From NCBI GenBank assembly GCA_025685495.1, contig JAJNMT010000022.1, positions 186,001-250,000 of the forward strand: 64,000 nt of DNA, read 5' to 3'. Each line of letters starts with the position of its first letter. The first letter of the stretch is position 1. Below, piece by piece: positions 42,999 through 55,400 of this stretch. The translations under genes were made by a program, and so were the position numbers. The notes under the pieces were generated by a model, which saw only the letters and a program-made list of their open reading frames with translations, ran no database searches and was not told where the DNA came from. The stretch is from Huntiella abstrusa. Lineage: Eukaryota; Ascomycota; Sordariomycetes; Microascales; Ceratocystidaceae.

Positions 42999-45900
42999 TC
43001 AAGCCCCACGATTACTAATCTCTCTCTCCAGCTCAGCCCATAAAACCGGAAACTTGCGCTTATAACCCCACAAAAGAGAATCAACACCCTCTCCACTCAA
43101 ACTAGCCCCCAACTCCACCAACTTTTTGACCATCGCATGGTCACGTCGTTCCAACGCATACGCCAATGGTGCCCTTTGAGTATAATGAGCCGAGGTAGCC
43201 GACGGAATGTCCATTGAGATCCCACCAAGAGCAAGGTATTCAACTAAGCTGTAGTTGCGAATGCGCACAGCGAGATGGAGAGGAATACTGGCTATCCTTT
43301 CTAGTTCGTGAGATGGGATAGCGGAAAGAATAGCACTGATTATCATGTTCGCTTTGTTGCCTTGGATGATTGAGGTGAGAGATACCACATCTTCAAAGCC
43401 AACGTCCACCCACGTGTACACATGTTGCCACTGAGAAAAGATTTCTAGAATCTCATCCCACGTATCTGGAACATCATTAGCCGCCAACATCATCATCAGA
43501 GGGATGCGGCCCGCATCATCCTTATTCCACCACCACGCCTGCTTCGACATATCAGGCCTAATCAAGCTCCATGGTTTGCTCGTCTTTGCAATAATATGAC
43601 CCAGATTTTCGCCCGCAAAGTTAGTCACATCAAAGTCGACCGACCGCGAGGAAAGCTCTTCCCACATATTCGGGTGTTTGATACCAAGCAACAATGGGGA
43701 TTCGCCATTATTATTACGAGGGTCGACATCAACGCTTTGCTCTGGCGCTTGCAAGATATTCGCCACCGTCTCCACCGAACCACTAACCGCTGCATAGTGG
43801 AGAGGCGCCATTCCATCTGAGTCAACAATAGAGACGTCAGCGCCAGAATTCACAAGCTTAGCTGCAATGAAATATTGACCAGCGGCAGCCGCAATGTGCA
43901 ATGGCCGATTTGGTAGTGGATGGCCTGGCGCTTCTTTGTTGATCGCCGTCTTGAGACGGACATTGGAAGTGGAAGATGGCCGGACGAAGTCGGCAAACTC
44001 AGGATCCACAAGTGCCATGTAAAAGTCACCACCCTCTGCACCCTCAAGACTCCCACTGGAAATAGGGGGACGGAGGTCTGCAAGTAGGATGTTCAGATTT
44101 TCGAAGTGGGGCGTTTTAGCCACGGCGTGGAGAGCAGTGTAATCCTCAGTATCCCAAGCAACATCTTTGGCACGGTAACTCGCCAACACTTTTTCTAAAG
44201 TTGCAGAGGGAACTTTCTGTTCCACAACAGTGATGAGCAGATCATACTGTTTGCCCGAATAATGCGTCATACAGTCACCTTTGTAACCCGAGTTATCATC
44301 ATTGAGAAGGATTTCCAATGCCGCCCAAAATGCAGCCCTTGCTGTCATAATCACCAAAGAGCAGCCACAAGCCGCAAATGTCCGAACCACCTCTTCTCCA
44401 AGAGGTTCAACAATCTTGTTGAACAACTCCAGACTCTTCTTGTCAATAGCATCCTCAAGTGAGTTGATAGTTGCCTGTGCCAAAGGACCAGCCGAGTTTG
44501 TAAGTCCCCGTTCACGCATCTTTTCCAGCACAGCAGCCGCTATTCTCTGTTCTCCACGCGCTATCGCTAACTGATAGGGCGTAGAACCGTCGTTATCCTT
44601 GGCATCAATTTCTATCTCGTCACAATCTAACAGTAACCCAACTACAACCAGGTCGCTGTAGGTGCACGCCAAATGGAGACAATTGCGACCGCGATGATCC
44701 TTGACTGTTAAGTCGGCGCCATTGTTCATGAGCGCTTTCAGAGTTGGAGCGTCCATGTTCATGGCCGCCATATGGGCCGGGGTGTAGTTTGTACCAACTG
44801 TTGTCGCATTGATGTCCATGTCTGTGAACGCAGTGAAGAAATTGATCATGGCAATCTGGCCATGGAAAGCAGCAAAGTGCAACGGAGTACATTGCTGGAG
44901 CAAAATACTGTCGGGTGCATCATCATTGGTACCATTTGGAGCAAAAATGAAATTCGAGTCGCAACGAGCATCCCAAGTGAACTTAGGTATCCAAGTGAAA
45001 GGCTTACTAGCGCTCCTTACCTGGCTCATATCACGTGTTTTGCTCAGGGCTGATATGGGATCAGAGATAATCTCCTCCTTTCGTCTGGTGACACCGTCAA
45101 CTTGTTCACTATTTGCCACGGCCTTCATGTAGTTCTCGGCTTCAGCGGTGTCAGTGTCCGGAAACATGACCTGAACAAGTGCCATTGCCACGTCTAGCAA
45201 TCCAAAGCGGGCAACAATATGCACAAGAAAGATGACGTTCTCGTGATGTGTGACGGTAGGATCAGCGCCTGCCTTGATCAGCATACAAACGATCTGTGAT
45301 TGATGCCGCAAAGCAAGTGATAAAAGCGGTGGGGCGTAGCTGTGAGTAGGCCACATGTTCGGACTACCGCCGGCTTCAAGGTAAATGGCGAGCTTTTCCT
45401 TTTGACCTAGCATGTCCTTTTCATAGAGATACTGTAAAAGACCATGCTCGCCGAAGAGACCATCGAATTCGTCGGCTTTGACTGTGGAAAGGAGATTTTT
45501 AAACACAGTAGGGGAAGCCTCGCTTTGGGCCTGGACTAAACAAGCAGAGAAGAGTGGAGGAATATCTCCATTCTTGCGCCGTGAGAAGTCTGGATTATAG
45601 ACAGGAACGTGAATAGACAATAGAGACTTGACAGTGGTGGTGACGTTGTTGCGGACACAGAAACTCAAGGTGCGATATGCTTCTATAGAAGACCAAACAA
45701 TATCAGGACGGCTTGTCGCAGGTACCAGTACTTGGACCATACGGGTCAACGCCGTTGGCATCTTTTGCGTGGCTCTGTGAATACGGTTGAGAATAGGGAG
45801 GTCGGGACCAAGCGCACAACGGACAGCTGGCCCATGATACATGATGCGTTGTTTACTCAGAGGAGTATTCACCGGAAGTGGCAATTCCGCGTCAGGCGGA

Positions 45901-48900
45901 GGCAACGGAACACCAGGATAGTTGGGGACAATATGATCAGGAGCTCGCTCGTAAGCAGATATGAAGCCTTCGTTGACGCAAAATTTCGTGTATTCCTCAA
46001 CCATTTTAACCAATCCTACAAGACAAAATGCGTCGTAGGCTTTGAGAATACGATCAAGGAATATGCGCCACACAATAGCTTTACCGTTCAGATATCTGTC
46101 TGTATGGAGAGTGGTGTTGTCAGACTTGGCAACCAGTATCTGAAGATCATCATCACCGGGCTGGCTCTGCGATTCACTGGGGGGCGACGTCGAGTCATCT
46201 GTATCCTTGGCCTGTTCCGGAACATAGACACGTTCAGCGATCATGTTTGAAACCATGGCCAAAGTAGGCACATAGAGTCCATCGCTGGAGAATGTCGGGT
46301 AGAAGCTAGGATGGTTTGATATTTCGCCGTCGATTGGTTTGATATTGTTCCAAAAGACATCCAGGAAAGAGTTTCCATTGTCATCATACACCCTCCAGTT
46401 GTCCGAACTGCATACTTTGTTTATGAGAACAGAAGTAAGCCGTGGCTGAACACCGGGATGTAGACGAAACAGAGCTGATGGATAAATTCCGTCCGGATCA
46501 CAAAAGTTGATGTCTAGTGGTCGGCCGTTACGTGGGTACTCGTAAACGACGTTTGTGGTTGATTGACGGTCAAGAACGGTATCCACCAGGCGGTTCACTG
46601 CGTCATAGAGCTCGATGGAGCCCCATTCAACAATGATATGTGATATTGGTCTGGCTTTGTTCACCATCCCGTCTACATCAAGATCCCGAGCAACATCCAC
46701 TAGCTTTGAGGCAACCTTTTGAGCCAACGTCAGCAACTGGACAGCAAGGCGAGGCAATATGCGCCTGTTGTCAGCCTCAGGGAGATATGACACCAGTCCG
46801 TCACGAATATCCAATAACGCTATGTCTAGGGGTGTCTGGTCGTTGAAATCACGGGCGGTGAAAAGTGGTACAAGTGGCCGCCCGACCTCCAGCCATCTCC
46901 AGTATTTATCATGGAGTTTGCCCTGCGCAAACGCGTGAAGAATGTTCTGCTTATTGGCATCTTGGGCGTGTAGTTTGTCGGTAGATTCAGACAGTTCCAA
47001 AAAGGCTTCTTGAGACTGACAAAGAGCCAGTGGGCATTTGTCAATAGTATCGAAACAGATGTCCATGCAGTCAACATTTTTGGATCTGAACTCTTCCAGG
47101 ACCAACTTGAGGATTTCAAGGTTTTCAGACTTAGACATCAACACGTAGCTCAAAAATGGCAAGTCGCCAACCTTCCTCTCGATGACTTCGAAGCGGGGGT
47201 CTTTTGCGAGTACGGAGAATAAGGCAGTTCCAATCAGTAGGTGGACCTTATGGACGTCGTTTAACAACGGATGGGACTCCGGAGGTTGGTAGGGTATACC
47301 CAGCGGATCACCGCATTGACCAATACTTGTAAGACATGCAGCATAGTCGACATCCGATAACTCGATAGAGCGAGGAATATTGCGCCATTTGGAAGGATCA
47401 ATATCCAAGGCCTTCAACATCGCCCAAACAAAGCCAATCTTGTGGTACGTCTCTGGATCTTGGAATTGAGCCAAGTCTTCAAGACACCCAAAAATGAAGC
47501 GTTCAATGATATCCGTGGCTTCTTTCGTCTTCCATAGCACCGAATGATTGTCGGTGGCCCCGGATCCAGACGCTTCGGTTTCCGGCGGTATTGAGGAGAG
47601 CGTCTGAATCCAGGTCAAAATCTCTGGCTCTTCAAGATACGGTCTAGAGACTTCCATCAACGCCGGCGTTCCGGAAAGTTCCCTCCTCAAGCAAAATGTC
47701 CAGGCAGCGTGAGCCCAGTCAGTTTTTGTCCATCGGAAATGATTCCCTGGCAAATGACTAAACATGGCTGGTACGTCACCTGCAGGCCTCAGAGCAGCCT
47801 TCTGATCCGACTGTGCCTTTTGCTTTCTCTGGGAGTTCTGACCATTGACTATGGTCGACTGGCTGTCACTATCGTCGGCGGGTCTATTGTCATTCAATAG
47901 ACCTACGATACGTTTTTGCCTGACTACCAACTTCCGGACCGTTTCGATAGAGTTGACCCCATCAAAAAAGGATCCAGGTTTTACAGTTTCCATCGCCTCC
48001 AAGTGATTTTCACCGAAGCGAAAGATCACAGGGCCAACCATCGCAAAATAGAGGCTGCGTGTTATCTCTTGTAGACGATGTGTGTCCTGAGAGTGGACAA
48101 CATCGCGAAGAGAAAGAAGGCGGGCTACAACATTCGACAATCCAAAAACAGCAGCAATATCCAGAACATGCAACTCAGACACCAACGATCGCATTCGAAT
48201 AGTGTTTTTCGGTACACGCCAATACATGTCTGGCGAGTTCTTGATCATGGCGGCAACTATCGTTTCAACCAGGAGTTCTGTTGGCTTAGCATATGGATTA
48301 TCACCGAAGAAAACATGTACTTCCATAGGCGGGGGCGAGTTGTTGAAATCATCCGACAAAAGATATTCAGCACAAGGGAGTTTGCTCCATGGTCTCACTA
48401 TCTCTCTGAGGCATTCTGGAAGTCTTGTGCCAAAGAACTTGGAGACGAAATTGATGGCTTTCGCTTCTCGTGTGTGTTGCTCGGGATGTAATGATGGCTC
48501 CTGAGAAATCGTCTCTTGGGTAGAATCTGTCTCTCCACAGACTAAAGTCACCGCTATATTCACCAAGGCTTTCTCAGAGAAATCTGGGGGCATTTTATCC
48601 ACAAATTCCATGAAAACAAGAAACTTCGACCATTCCGGAGAATGTAGAAATGTGTCACAATCTTTGACGATCTGCGGCATTTTGGGGAACTTGACACCTT
48701 TAGCATCGCCGAAAGACAACGATGGTACGCGTGTTTTGGACTCTAAAAGTTCCAACTTCTCCAGCAACCCGCACTTGGATGTGGGGGCATTCGTGGGGAG
48801 GTTGTCTTCGTTGAACTTCTCCGTACATATCTTGTAGATAACGTTCCACAATCTCACGTGGACTTGGGTCCATTGTTTTAGTTGGACCTGAAGTCTATCT

Positions 48901-49378
48901 GACCCCCTTTCGGTGTTCGACACTTCATGACAGGTTGCTTGGTTCTTGTGGTTCTTCAGACATCTCCATACCCAGCAGTGAACATGGAAAAGCAGATGAA
49001 TCAAGTCTTCGAACGACATGAACTCGGAGGTAAGATGGAACGCTGTGGGTAGCGGAGAGTGTGAATTGGCGTCAGTTTGATCCTCATATTCCGTCTTAGG
49101 ACGTTTACGTCTAAAAGGGTTCGGAAATTTGAATCTAGAACGAGGATTTGTCGGGCATGCTGAAGATTCGAGCGGCGGGGGCTCTGGAGGGGGTTCTTGC
49201 TCGACCGCACCATTGAGGGTCTTGTAAGCTGTGGAGTAGCGGTCTTGAATAGAGGGTACTGAAAACAAGTTAGTTAATGAGCGTATGACGTAGGCATCAT
49301 GGCTCAATATTTACTCGTAGAATCCGGGCTCCGTGGCCTTTTATTTGACTTCGGTGGTGGTTCATCTGGGGGGCCCAT
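42999..49378 (-). CDS. giant ankyrin-repeat protein, 2107 aa
   Basis: The true start is ATG 49378. A 64-nt first exon (MGPPDEPPPKSNKRPRSP) is spliced by a 56-nt intron (GTAAAT, TTAACTAAC branch, TTTTCAG) to the 6260-nt main exon. The TTG-initiated frame at 49307 lies within the intron. Residues 20-80 are Pro-rich and basic (FRRKRPK). The middle ~1000 residues are helical and unlike any motif I know. I see no P-loop, so it is not an obvious NACHT/NB-ARC protein. Ankyrin repeats lie in the C-terminal half: TPLHFAAFHGQIAMI, TPAHMAAMN, NCLHLACTYSDLVVV, RPLHIAAAAGQYFIA, APLHYAAVSGSVETV, IPLHLAVRIRNYSLV. Likely an intracellular scaffold; the partner is unknown. Confidence 0.85.
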
Positions 49379-49825
49379 TTTATAGTCGTGGCGAAATGTG
49401 TCGCGCTGACATCAATGTGTTTCGCGTTGGAGAATAGTTCAGTCGTGTTGTTCCTGCTATGGCATTCTATCGCTGTCCGATAAGTTCAATTCGCGACAAG
49501 CATGATTTGTGTTGTTTGTGGTTGAAATGGGTGTTGGAATGCAGCCGTTCTCTTGGGAAAACTATTATCGCGCTTATTGATTCTTAATTGTTGTAACTCC
49601 GAGTTTAGTCAGGAGATGATATCGTCGAGACGCGTGTACGGGTGCCAGTCCTCACCCAAAAACGACAGAGTACTGGAGTGGTATTGGAGGAGAATACGTT
49701 CACGTAGATACAGGTGTGATGTACAATTCAATATTACAAACATGAGCAGACCGCCTAACTATAGCGGCTAACTACACAGTATACATACAGGGTTTGTGTG
49801 TATGTACATATGTATATACATATGT

Positions 49826-49860
49826 TGACGGACCAGGAGGCATCAGTATACCACTGCGCC
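49826..49860 (-). repeat. repeat S1 copy 4, first part
   Basis: TGACGGACCAGGAGGCATCAG..CCACTGCGCC matches the A-box end of the S1 unit with about three differences. Matching S1 sequence resumes at 50083 after an insertion. Confidence 0.6.
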
Positions 49861-50081
49861 CAGTACATGCATTGGCGGTCATTGGACTGCAAGCATATAA
49901 GGTATGCGATGTTTTCCGTGGTGTATATCCGGGTTTTCACTCCCATTATGGCGTCTTTTGAGCACTTGTGACTTATTCACATGTTGCGTATTTTCTCCGG
50001 TCTAGTTGTTCAACGGGATTGGGCGGGTTAGCTATTACAGAAGCGGAATTCATAGAACCAAATAAATAAATAAATAAATAC
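49861..50081 (+). mobile_element. ~221-bp retroposon-like insertion with AAAT tail
   Basis: Sequence unrelated to S1 interrupts an S1 copy. It ends in five AAAT/AAAC-type units (CCAAATAAATAAATAAATAAATA). It is flanked by CTGCGCC (49854-49860) and CTGTGCC (50082-50088), a plausible 7-bp target-site duplication with one change. There is no ORF. Weak A-box (TTGGCGGTCATTGG) and B-box (GGGTTTTCACTCCC) resemblance suggests a SINE or tRNA-derived retroposon. Confidence 0.5.
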
Positions 50082-50082
50082 C

Positions 50083-50210
50083 TGTGCCAAAAATAAGTGG
50101 AACCTTTGGGCTTTGTTACCAGTGCTGTTGTATCAGGGACTGTATAAAAGGCAATTCCTATACAGTGAGAACGAACACTTAGTGAACAGCCATCAGATAG
50201 AGCAGAGGAC
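50083..50210 (-). repeat. repeat S1 copy 4, second part
   Basis: The reverse complement matches the S1 body (CTCTGC..ATCTGATGGCTGTTCACTAAGTGTTCG, CACTGTATAGGAATTGCC, AACAAAG..CCAAAGGTTCCACTTATTTTTGGC). It continues the part at 49826-49860 after the insertion. Confidence 0.65.
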
Positions 50211-50224
50211 ACAAGTTAAAACCA

Positions 50225-50313
50225 GACCAGACAAAAGGCCAGGCAAAGAATTGAAAAAAAAAAATGAAAAGTACCGAGAGGGTCTATACTTGGCATAACC
50301 CGGAGGCGCCCCA
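50225..50313 (+). repeat. dispersed repeat T1, copy 2
   Basis: GACAAAAGGCCAGGCAAAG, an A-rich tract, then ACCGAGAGGGTCTATAC..GGCATAACCCGGAGGCGCCCC. These are the same blocks in the same order as 29186-29283. It is directly adjacent to the end of S1 copy 4. Confidence 0.6.
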
Positions 50314-50420
50314 CAAGGCGACCTTTTCGTATGTATCTTTTGCCTTTTTCCTTTTTTTCTTCGTTGCATCGCATTTTACACTTTATAAACATAGATTTCT
50401 GAGTCTTGTCAACAACGACA

Positions 50421-50502
50421 GGCTTCGTGGTCTAGTGGTACGATTCTTGCTTTGGGTATTACCGATTGCAAGAGGCCCCGGGTTCGAACCCCGGCGGAGC
50501 CC
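50421..50502 (+). tRNA. tRNA-Pro (TGG) with 10-nt intron
   Basis: Acceptor stem GGCTTCG pairs with CGGAGCC. The A box is TGGTCTAGTGG and the T arm is CCGGGTTCGAACCCCGG. The anticodon stem CTTGC/GCAAG encloses loop TTTGGGT with anticodon TGG. A 10-nt intron TATTACCGAT (50457-50466) follows base 37. A T5 run lies 11 bp after the gene. It is embedded in a repeat-rich gap, like tRNA-Asn at 29.9 kb. Confidence 0.93.
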
Positions 50503-50512
50503 GTTTAGTCTC

Positions 50513-50517
50513 TTTTT
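50513..50517 (+). terminator. pol III T-run of tRNA-Pro
   Basis: Five T shortly after tRNA-Pro, sufficient for pol III termination. Confidence 0.7.
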
Positions 50518-53177
50518 GTTCACTAAGTCTACGTCATTACGGTGGAGATCTCAAGGTGTAGGCATTTCGTGGGGTTTTTTCATTTTTACTGTATATATTA
50601 TGCTAGGGGTTGAATAAAACAACACCAACGAAAGATAGAGAACAAAGAAGAATGAAGAGAAAGACTAGGCCAGATCATTTGCATGTATACATACATATAC
50701 ATATACATCATCCCTTGCTGGGTCAAATTTGTACACATCATTCCGAAGAAATATCATGTTCATGTCCGTGTCTGGGTCTTTGTCCATTCATCCGAGGGCA
50801 GTTGATAGAGGCCGACAACATCTGAAACCTAAAGACACTCAGACTCGAAATATTACCAACATCACTAGCTTGCCTAATTGGGTTAAAACAATGAAGCCAA
50901 TGAATCTGATAACTGACTGAATCAATTACATACCTGACGTTTGTTTGTCCTGGTCGTACATACAGTTATGTTCACATGGACAGTTTACTGACTCTCTGTG
51001 GAAAGTGAGAGCCCTTTGGAATATTACTATCTACATACATGCGTGCATAAATCTTAAAACACATCATCACTACCGAAGAAAATGTCGTTGCCTTTTCGGC
51101 GTATGCAAATATGCACATTGATGCTCAAGTCAGCTTTGGCTTGATCGGCGTGACTATAGCCAGTGGTACCGAGATTTCAATGTCGAATGACACTGTATCT
51201 CGGCCACATCGAGGGCTCTTTTCGTGAAGGGATTTCGATCGATTCATGAAGTACCAAAGTTGCCTTGAAAACTCTGTCTTCCACGAGATGGGGTCGGCTG
51301 AGGCCAAGCTGGTACATTGCCTTTTCAGCTATCGAATCGTATGTTTCTGTTCCTCAAATTGGGTACAGCACAACATGCGGGGAAAGTCATTTTCCTATCT
51401 AGAAGCATTAGTAGGCAAGCCTAACGTGTGGTTTTGCCGGAACGGGACAGTCTACATGCCGTGCGATCTCGTAGGATGGAGTATAGATTTCTAGAGAATT
51501 GCGGCTCTGCAAAATAATGTGATGAGAGTCTCTTTAAGGGCGTAATTCTATATACTACATACACCGATCCGATTGGGTTTGCTTCATTTCTAAGGAAATA
51601 CTTGGGCCAGATCTAGCCTATTGTCATCTACTTGTACATATATAGATATATATGTACACACATATGTGTGTATATATGTATATTACTGAACGATCGACAC
51701 AGCTGAGCTATTCGCAGTGACGTCATTAGAGAAACGTCGGACATAAACAGAAATGCATATGCATGCATGTACATATGTACATTCTGAGGCCCGGAGTCAT
51801 GGCCAATACCATACAAAGTAGGTACAACCTTTGACGTCATCATTGGTACAATACATGTACGTACATATCTAAATACGCCATCTGGAACTGTAAATCTCAA
51901 TGTGCACTGTGTGTATTGTAGCCGTGGAGAAATAATATGACGACGCTTGAGTGCAGCGGTTGCTATGAGACACAGTTCGTATGTACATACATATGTACAT
52001 ACATATATGCTAACGCACGTACGGGTGGGTTCCAAGTCAAGCCCCACAGTCGTATGTATGTACAACATACATTGTACATGTAGAAAACAATGATCTACCT
52101 TGCATCAACCCCAGTACTCTCCTATGATGTGACGGGGAGATGTACGGGAAACGTCCGGAGAAAGCGGCCCGGAGATAAATATGCATTACCATTGCTTTCA
52201 CAGTATAAATTTCTGGACTTTTGTGGATGGCAAAAACTGTATATACTACTTCACATGATCGTTTCTAGGTGTTACATTGGTCGTACCTCACAGCGCTAAA
52301 TGCGTATGAACACAAATAAAAATGGTCTGCTACGCTTTATGGCCAATCATGGCGGTGTTGTTGCGGACATGGAGCAAACAAACATTCACACTGTATACGC
52401 AAAAGATCACGTGGTTTCTGGAGATTCAATGACATTGGCTGTGTGTACGTGACGTAGATGAAGTTAGTCGTCCAATTCAGGTATTCAGCAACAAAAAGAC
52501 ATGAAAATAAGGCAGGCATCTAATCCTTTTTCGGTAGGGTTGAACCCTAATGTTTTGTAAATGTTTTTTTACTCTTTTGTAATTGATAGTTGACATTCGG
52601 TATTGTAACTCAACGTTCGTTCTCGCGCGGACATTCAATTTCAAAACCCAAAAAAAAACAAACACAACTACATTTCTCAATTCGAACGTAGATTACGTTT
52701 GAACAATCGGGACGCGTTCTGACACATACATACATATGTGTATATGCATATATGCCCATGTATGCACAATGTGAAAAGTGCTTTTATCGAGTTATTCCTC
52801 ACTGCCCAGACCCAATATACCCGCCTATGATGGATCGCAATTTACCTAGTCAAATCATTCACATTCACACCAGGCCTTTGAGTCTCTCCATAGCCTGCAT
52901 GAGAGTAATGAATGAAAAGACACCAAGCCGTCCAACTAAACATGCATTGTAGCAGATGACCATAAGTTTATGTATTGAGTTATATTTAGCACAGCTTACT
53001 AGGGTATAGCGACAAATAAATAGGTAACCCTAGATAAGGCCAAAGCTGACATCACTAGGCACCATCCATCCATCGTACATGTTATCCTGAACATTGCAGT
53101 GGAGATAAGTGCGTTAATAACGATCGGAACTCGAAATTCATTTTGTACTTTCACAATATCGCATTTAATTCAATACA
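50518..53177. other. 2.6-kb gap with TACATA palindromic tracts
   Basis: No gene is supported. Between about 51636 and 52080 the sequence is rich in short self-complementary tracts built on TACATA/TGTATG (for example GTACATACATATGTACATAC). Similar tracts occur near 50690 and 52728. The remainder shows nothing I can name. Confidence 0.55.
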
Positions 53178-53641
53178 ATGTGCTCCCCTGATTTCTTTCT
53201 CGCTTTTATCGCTTTTCTTTTCCCGCCCGTCGCGGTGTGGGTGAAGCGAGGCCTATGCAGTGCAGACAGTCTTATCAACATACTCCTGTGTGTTCTTGGT
53301 TATGTGAGTATTTTGTAGTTTCTCGGGAAAATCATCATCCATCGCAAGGCGTAGGCTAATGAATTGTGCAGATCCCTGGCCTACTTCACGCTTGGTACAT
53401 CATTGCCAAATATCCGTCGGTCACCGTCGCGGACTACGACTACGAAGCTCTGCCTGAGGAGCCTCGTGTCATTCACTACCACGCCTACACTGTGAATGCC
53501 GGGCCATCTCCGGGGCCCGCTCCGCGGAATTATGGTGCGACACAGACGGTGGATAGTAGCTCGCAGACGGGTCCTACTGACGGGTCGGTACCGCCCAGTT
53601 ACGCCGAGGTTATTGCTAACGACAGCACCCTCCGGAATTAG
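53178..53641 (+). CDS. pmp3: Pmp3/UPF0057 membrane peptide with long tail, 131 aa
   Basis: Exons 53178-53303 and 53372-53641, split by a 68-nt intron (GTGAGT..TGTGCAG). The N-terminal ~55 residues are a Pmp3/RCI2-type proteolipid: two hydrophobic helices (FFLAFIAFLFPPVAVWV; INILLCVLGYIPGLLHAWYII) joined by KRGLCSAD, with the family's PP and LGYIPG signatures. These plasma-membrane peptides affect membrane potential and cation tolerance. Unlike the ~55-residue core, this one has a ~75-residue hydrophilic tail containing PPSYAEV, a PPxY motif that could recruit WW-domain (Rsp5-type) ubiquitin ligases. Its 3' end faces arb1. Confidence 0.9.
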
Positions 53642-53767
53642 GCTTGGTAATCAATGTGGGAGAGAGTCATATCACGAACGGGACAAGCCTTTTTGAATGT
53701 ATGTATGTAGTTGCAGCGAGTGTTTAAGTAGTTTTATACCCATATCTATTGAAGCGAAACCCCCAAA

Positions 53768-55400
53768 TCAAACTGCCTCGGCTACTTGGTCGCCAGGAAC
53801 AATCATCAAATCTGGCTTCTTTGCGGCTACGAAGTTTACTGGCAAGTCGTATTTCTCACTGCGTTGCCGTGCTAGAGCATCCGCAACACTCCAGCCACGT
53901 GTATCAGCCTTGAATGTATGATGTTGATACCCTTTCATCAACTCCTGAGCCAACTCCACATGGAAGCTTGGCCAAATCTCCTTCACCACGCGGATATACA
54001 TGACATCGTTCTCCAGTACACCAATCTGTACACTAGTCTTCATTCCTACCCGTAGGAACTGGCAAATATCGTTGTCTAGAAGGAAGACGACTGGCACTAT
54101 CGAGAGTGGTCGCGACGACGCAATCGGCCCGGGGTCTAGCGGACCAAGTGATCGGATTTCCATGAAAGAAACAAGAGATACTGGAGGGTAACTGAAGCCA
54201 TCGACTGTATGTGGCGTCGATGACAGTGGTACCGGCTCAATGCTGGCGATCTGTAACATCATCGAAATCGTTCGCTTCAACTTCAAAGAAGTGACATCTG
54301 GAGTTTCCTTCCCCAGGATAGAAAAGCCCCAGTCGAAATAACGAGATGGCTGGAAGTGACCCTCCAACTGCCGGTCTGTCTTCATCTGCAGGTAAGTAAC
54401 CAATTTGTTCCTATCTTCCATCTGGAACACCCTGCTACCAGGACATTGCTCATCGCGCACCACAGCTTCGATCAGAGCATTCCATGTACCGGGGAAGAGA
54501 CCCGACGCCTTTGTGATCATTGGAATCTCAATCCTAGCCTCGGCACAGACTTGAAGCGCATCATTGATATCCTGACGATATTCGTTGCACACATCATGCA
54601 TTACGAGATAACGCAAGAAGTTTTCAACGACCTGGACACCCTTGGAGAACCCATCAACATCGCGAGGTGAAACAATTTTCTGCAGTTCCCCGCCAAAGTA
54701 TCCTGCGGCTACCCCGCGGAAATCTACTACCCAGTCTGCTTCGTTGGCTGCTGAATAGTACCGTCCGTTTTTGTCACCGTTGCGTGTAGGAGCGGCTAGC
54801 TTGGCGCTGTCGGATGTGTTCAAGTTCATGCGGGATTGGAACATTGTATGGGCCGCATCGATCCCACCAAGTGACAGATACTCGTTGAAGTATTGTGTCA
54901 ATGTTCCAGTAAGCCGCCGCCGACCGCGGTAACGCCCGATGGCTGTAGTGATACGGCTTCAAGTTGTTAATAAGAGTCCTAGGGGTACTGAGATGAACTT
55001 ACTCTTCAAACGATTTGGACCTATCGGGGTGGTGTGTTAGAAATGGCCTCGTTGACGTCATTAATTGTCACTTACGGTGAATAGAGGTCATGTTGCTCCT
55101 GCATGGCCTCGGCCGGCGTGATTGGCGCATCCGCAAAGTACTCTATCCTATTAGTATATTCCTACTATATCGCCGTATTCAAGTGTATTACTTACCTTCA
55201 AACCCAGTGCCACGACTCTTTGTCAGCCGTGGCATATTCCCCACCACCGCTTTCGACATTGCCAGTGGCTTCCCGTCCATTGTTACCACGGTGGGACTTT
55301 GATTTTCCTTGTTGATTGTGACAGTAGGAGTCTCTGTCGGTAACGCCGGTAAAGGCTTATCCAATGCAGCGCTGGTTGTCATTGTGGAGGTCGGGTTCAT
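53768..55400 (-). CDS. arb1: Arb1, Argonaute siRNA chaperone complex subunit (492 aa)
   Basis: Four exons: 55400-55196, 55142-55076, 55020-55003 and 54956-53768. All introns are 46-55 nt, GT..AG. Exon 3 is only 18 nt (SKSFE(D)). The phases give 493 codons. The family is recognised by FADAPITPAEAMQEQHDLYSP, an Arg-rich helix (ITTAIGRYRGRRRL), then YFNEYLSLGGIDAAHTMFQ, VDFRGVAAGYF, and a conserved C-terminal β-rich region. In fission yeast Arb1 joins Arb2 and Ago1 in the ARC complex that holds duplex siRNA before heterochromatin targeting. In a filamentous fungus a role in RNA silencing or genome defence is expected. The N-terminal ~60 residues are disordered. Confidence 0.85.

Larger units (their letters stand above)
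49379..50420. other. repeat-rich gap before tRNA-Pro
   Basis: No ORF is supported. It contains an S1 copy split by a ~221-bp insertion with an (AAAT)n tail, and a copy of repeat T1. Details are in the separate entries. Confidence 0.6.

Noticed and set aside
49259..49307. Start of the ankyrin protein at 49307 (MSHDAYVIRS)
   Set aside because: The codon is TTG and the segment holds a branch site and TTTTCAG acceptor; an ATG exon at 49378-49315 splices in phase to 49258.
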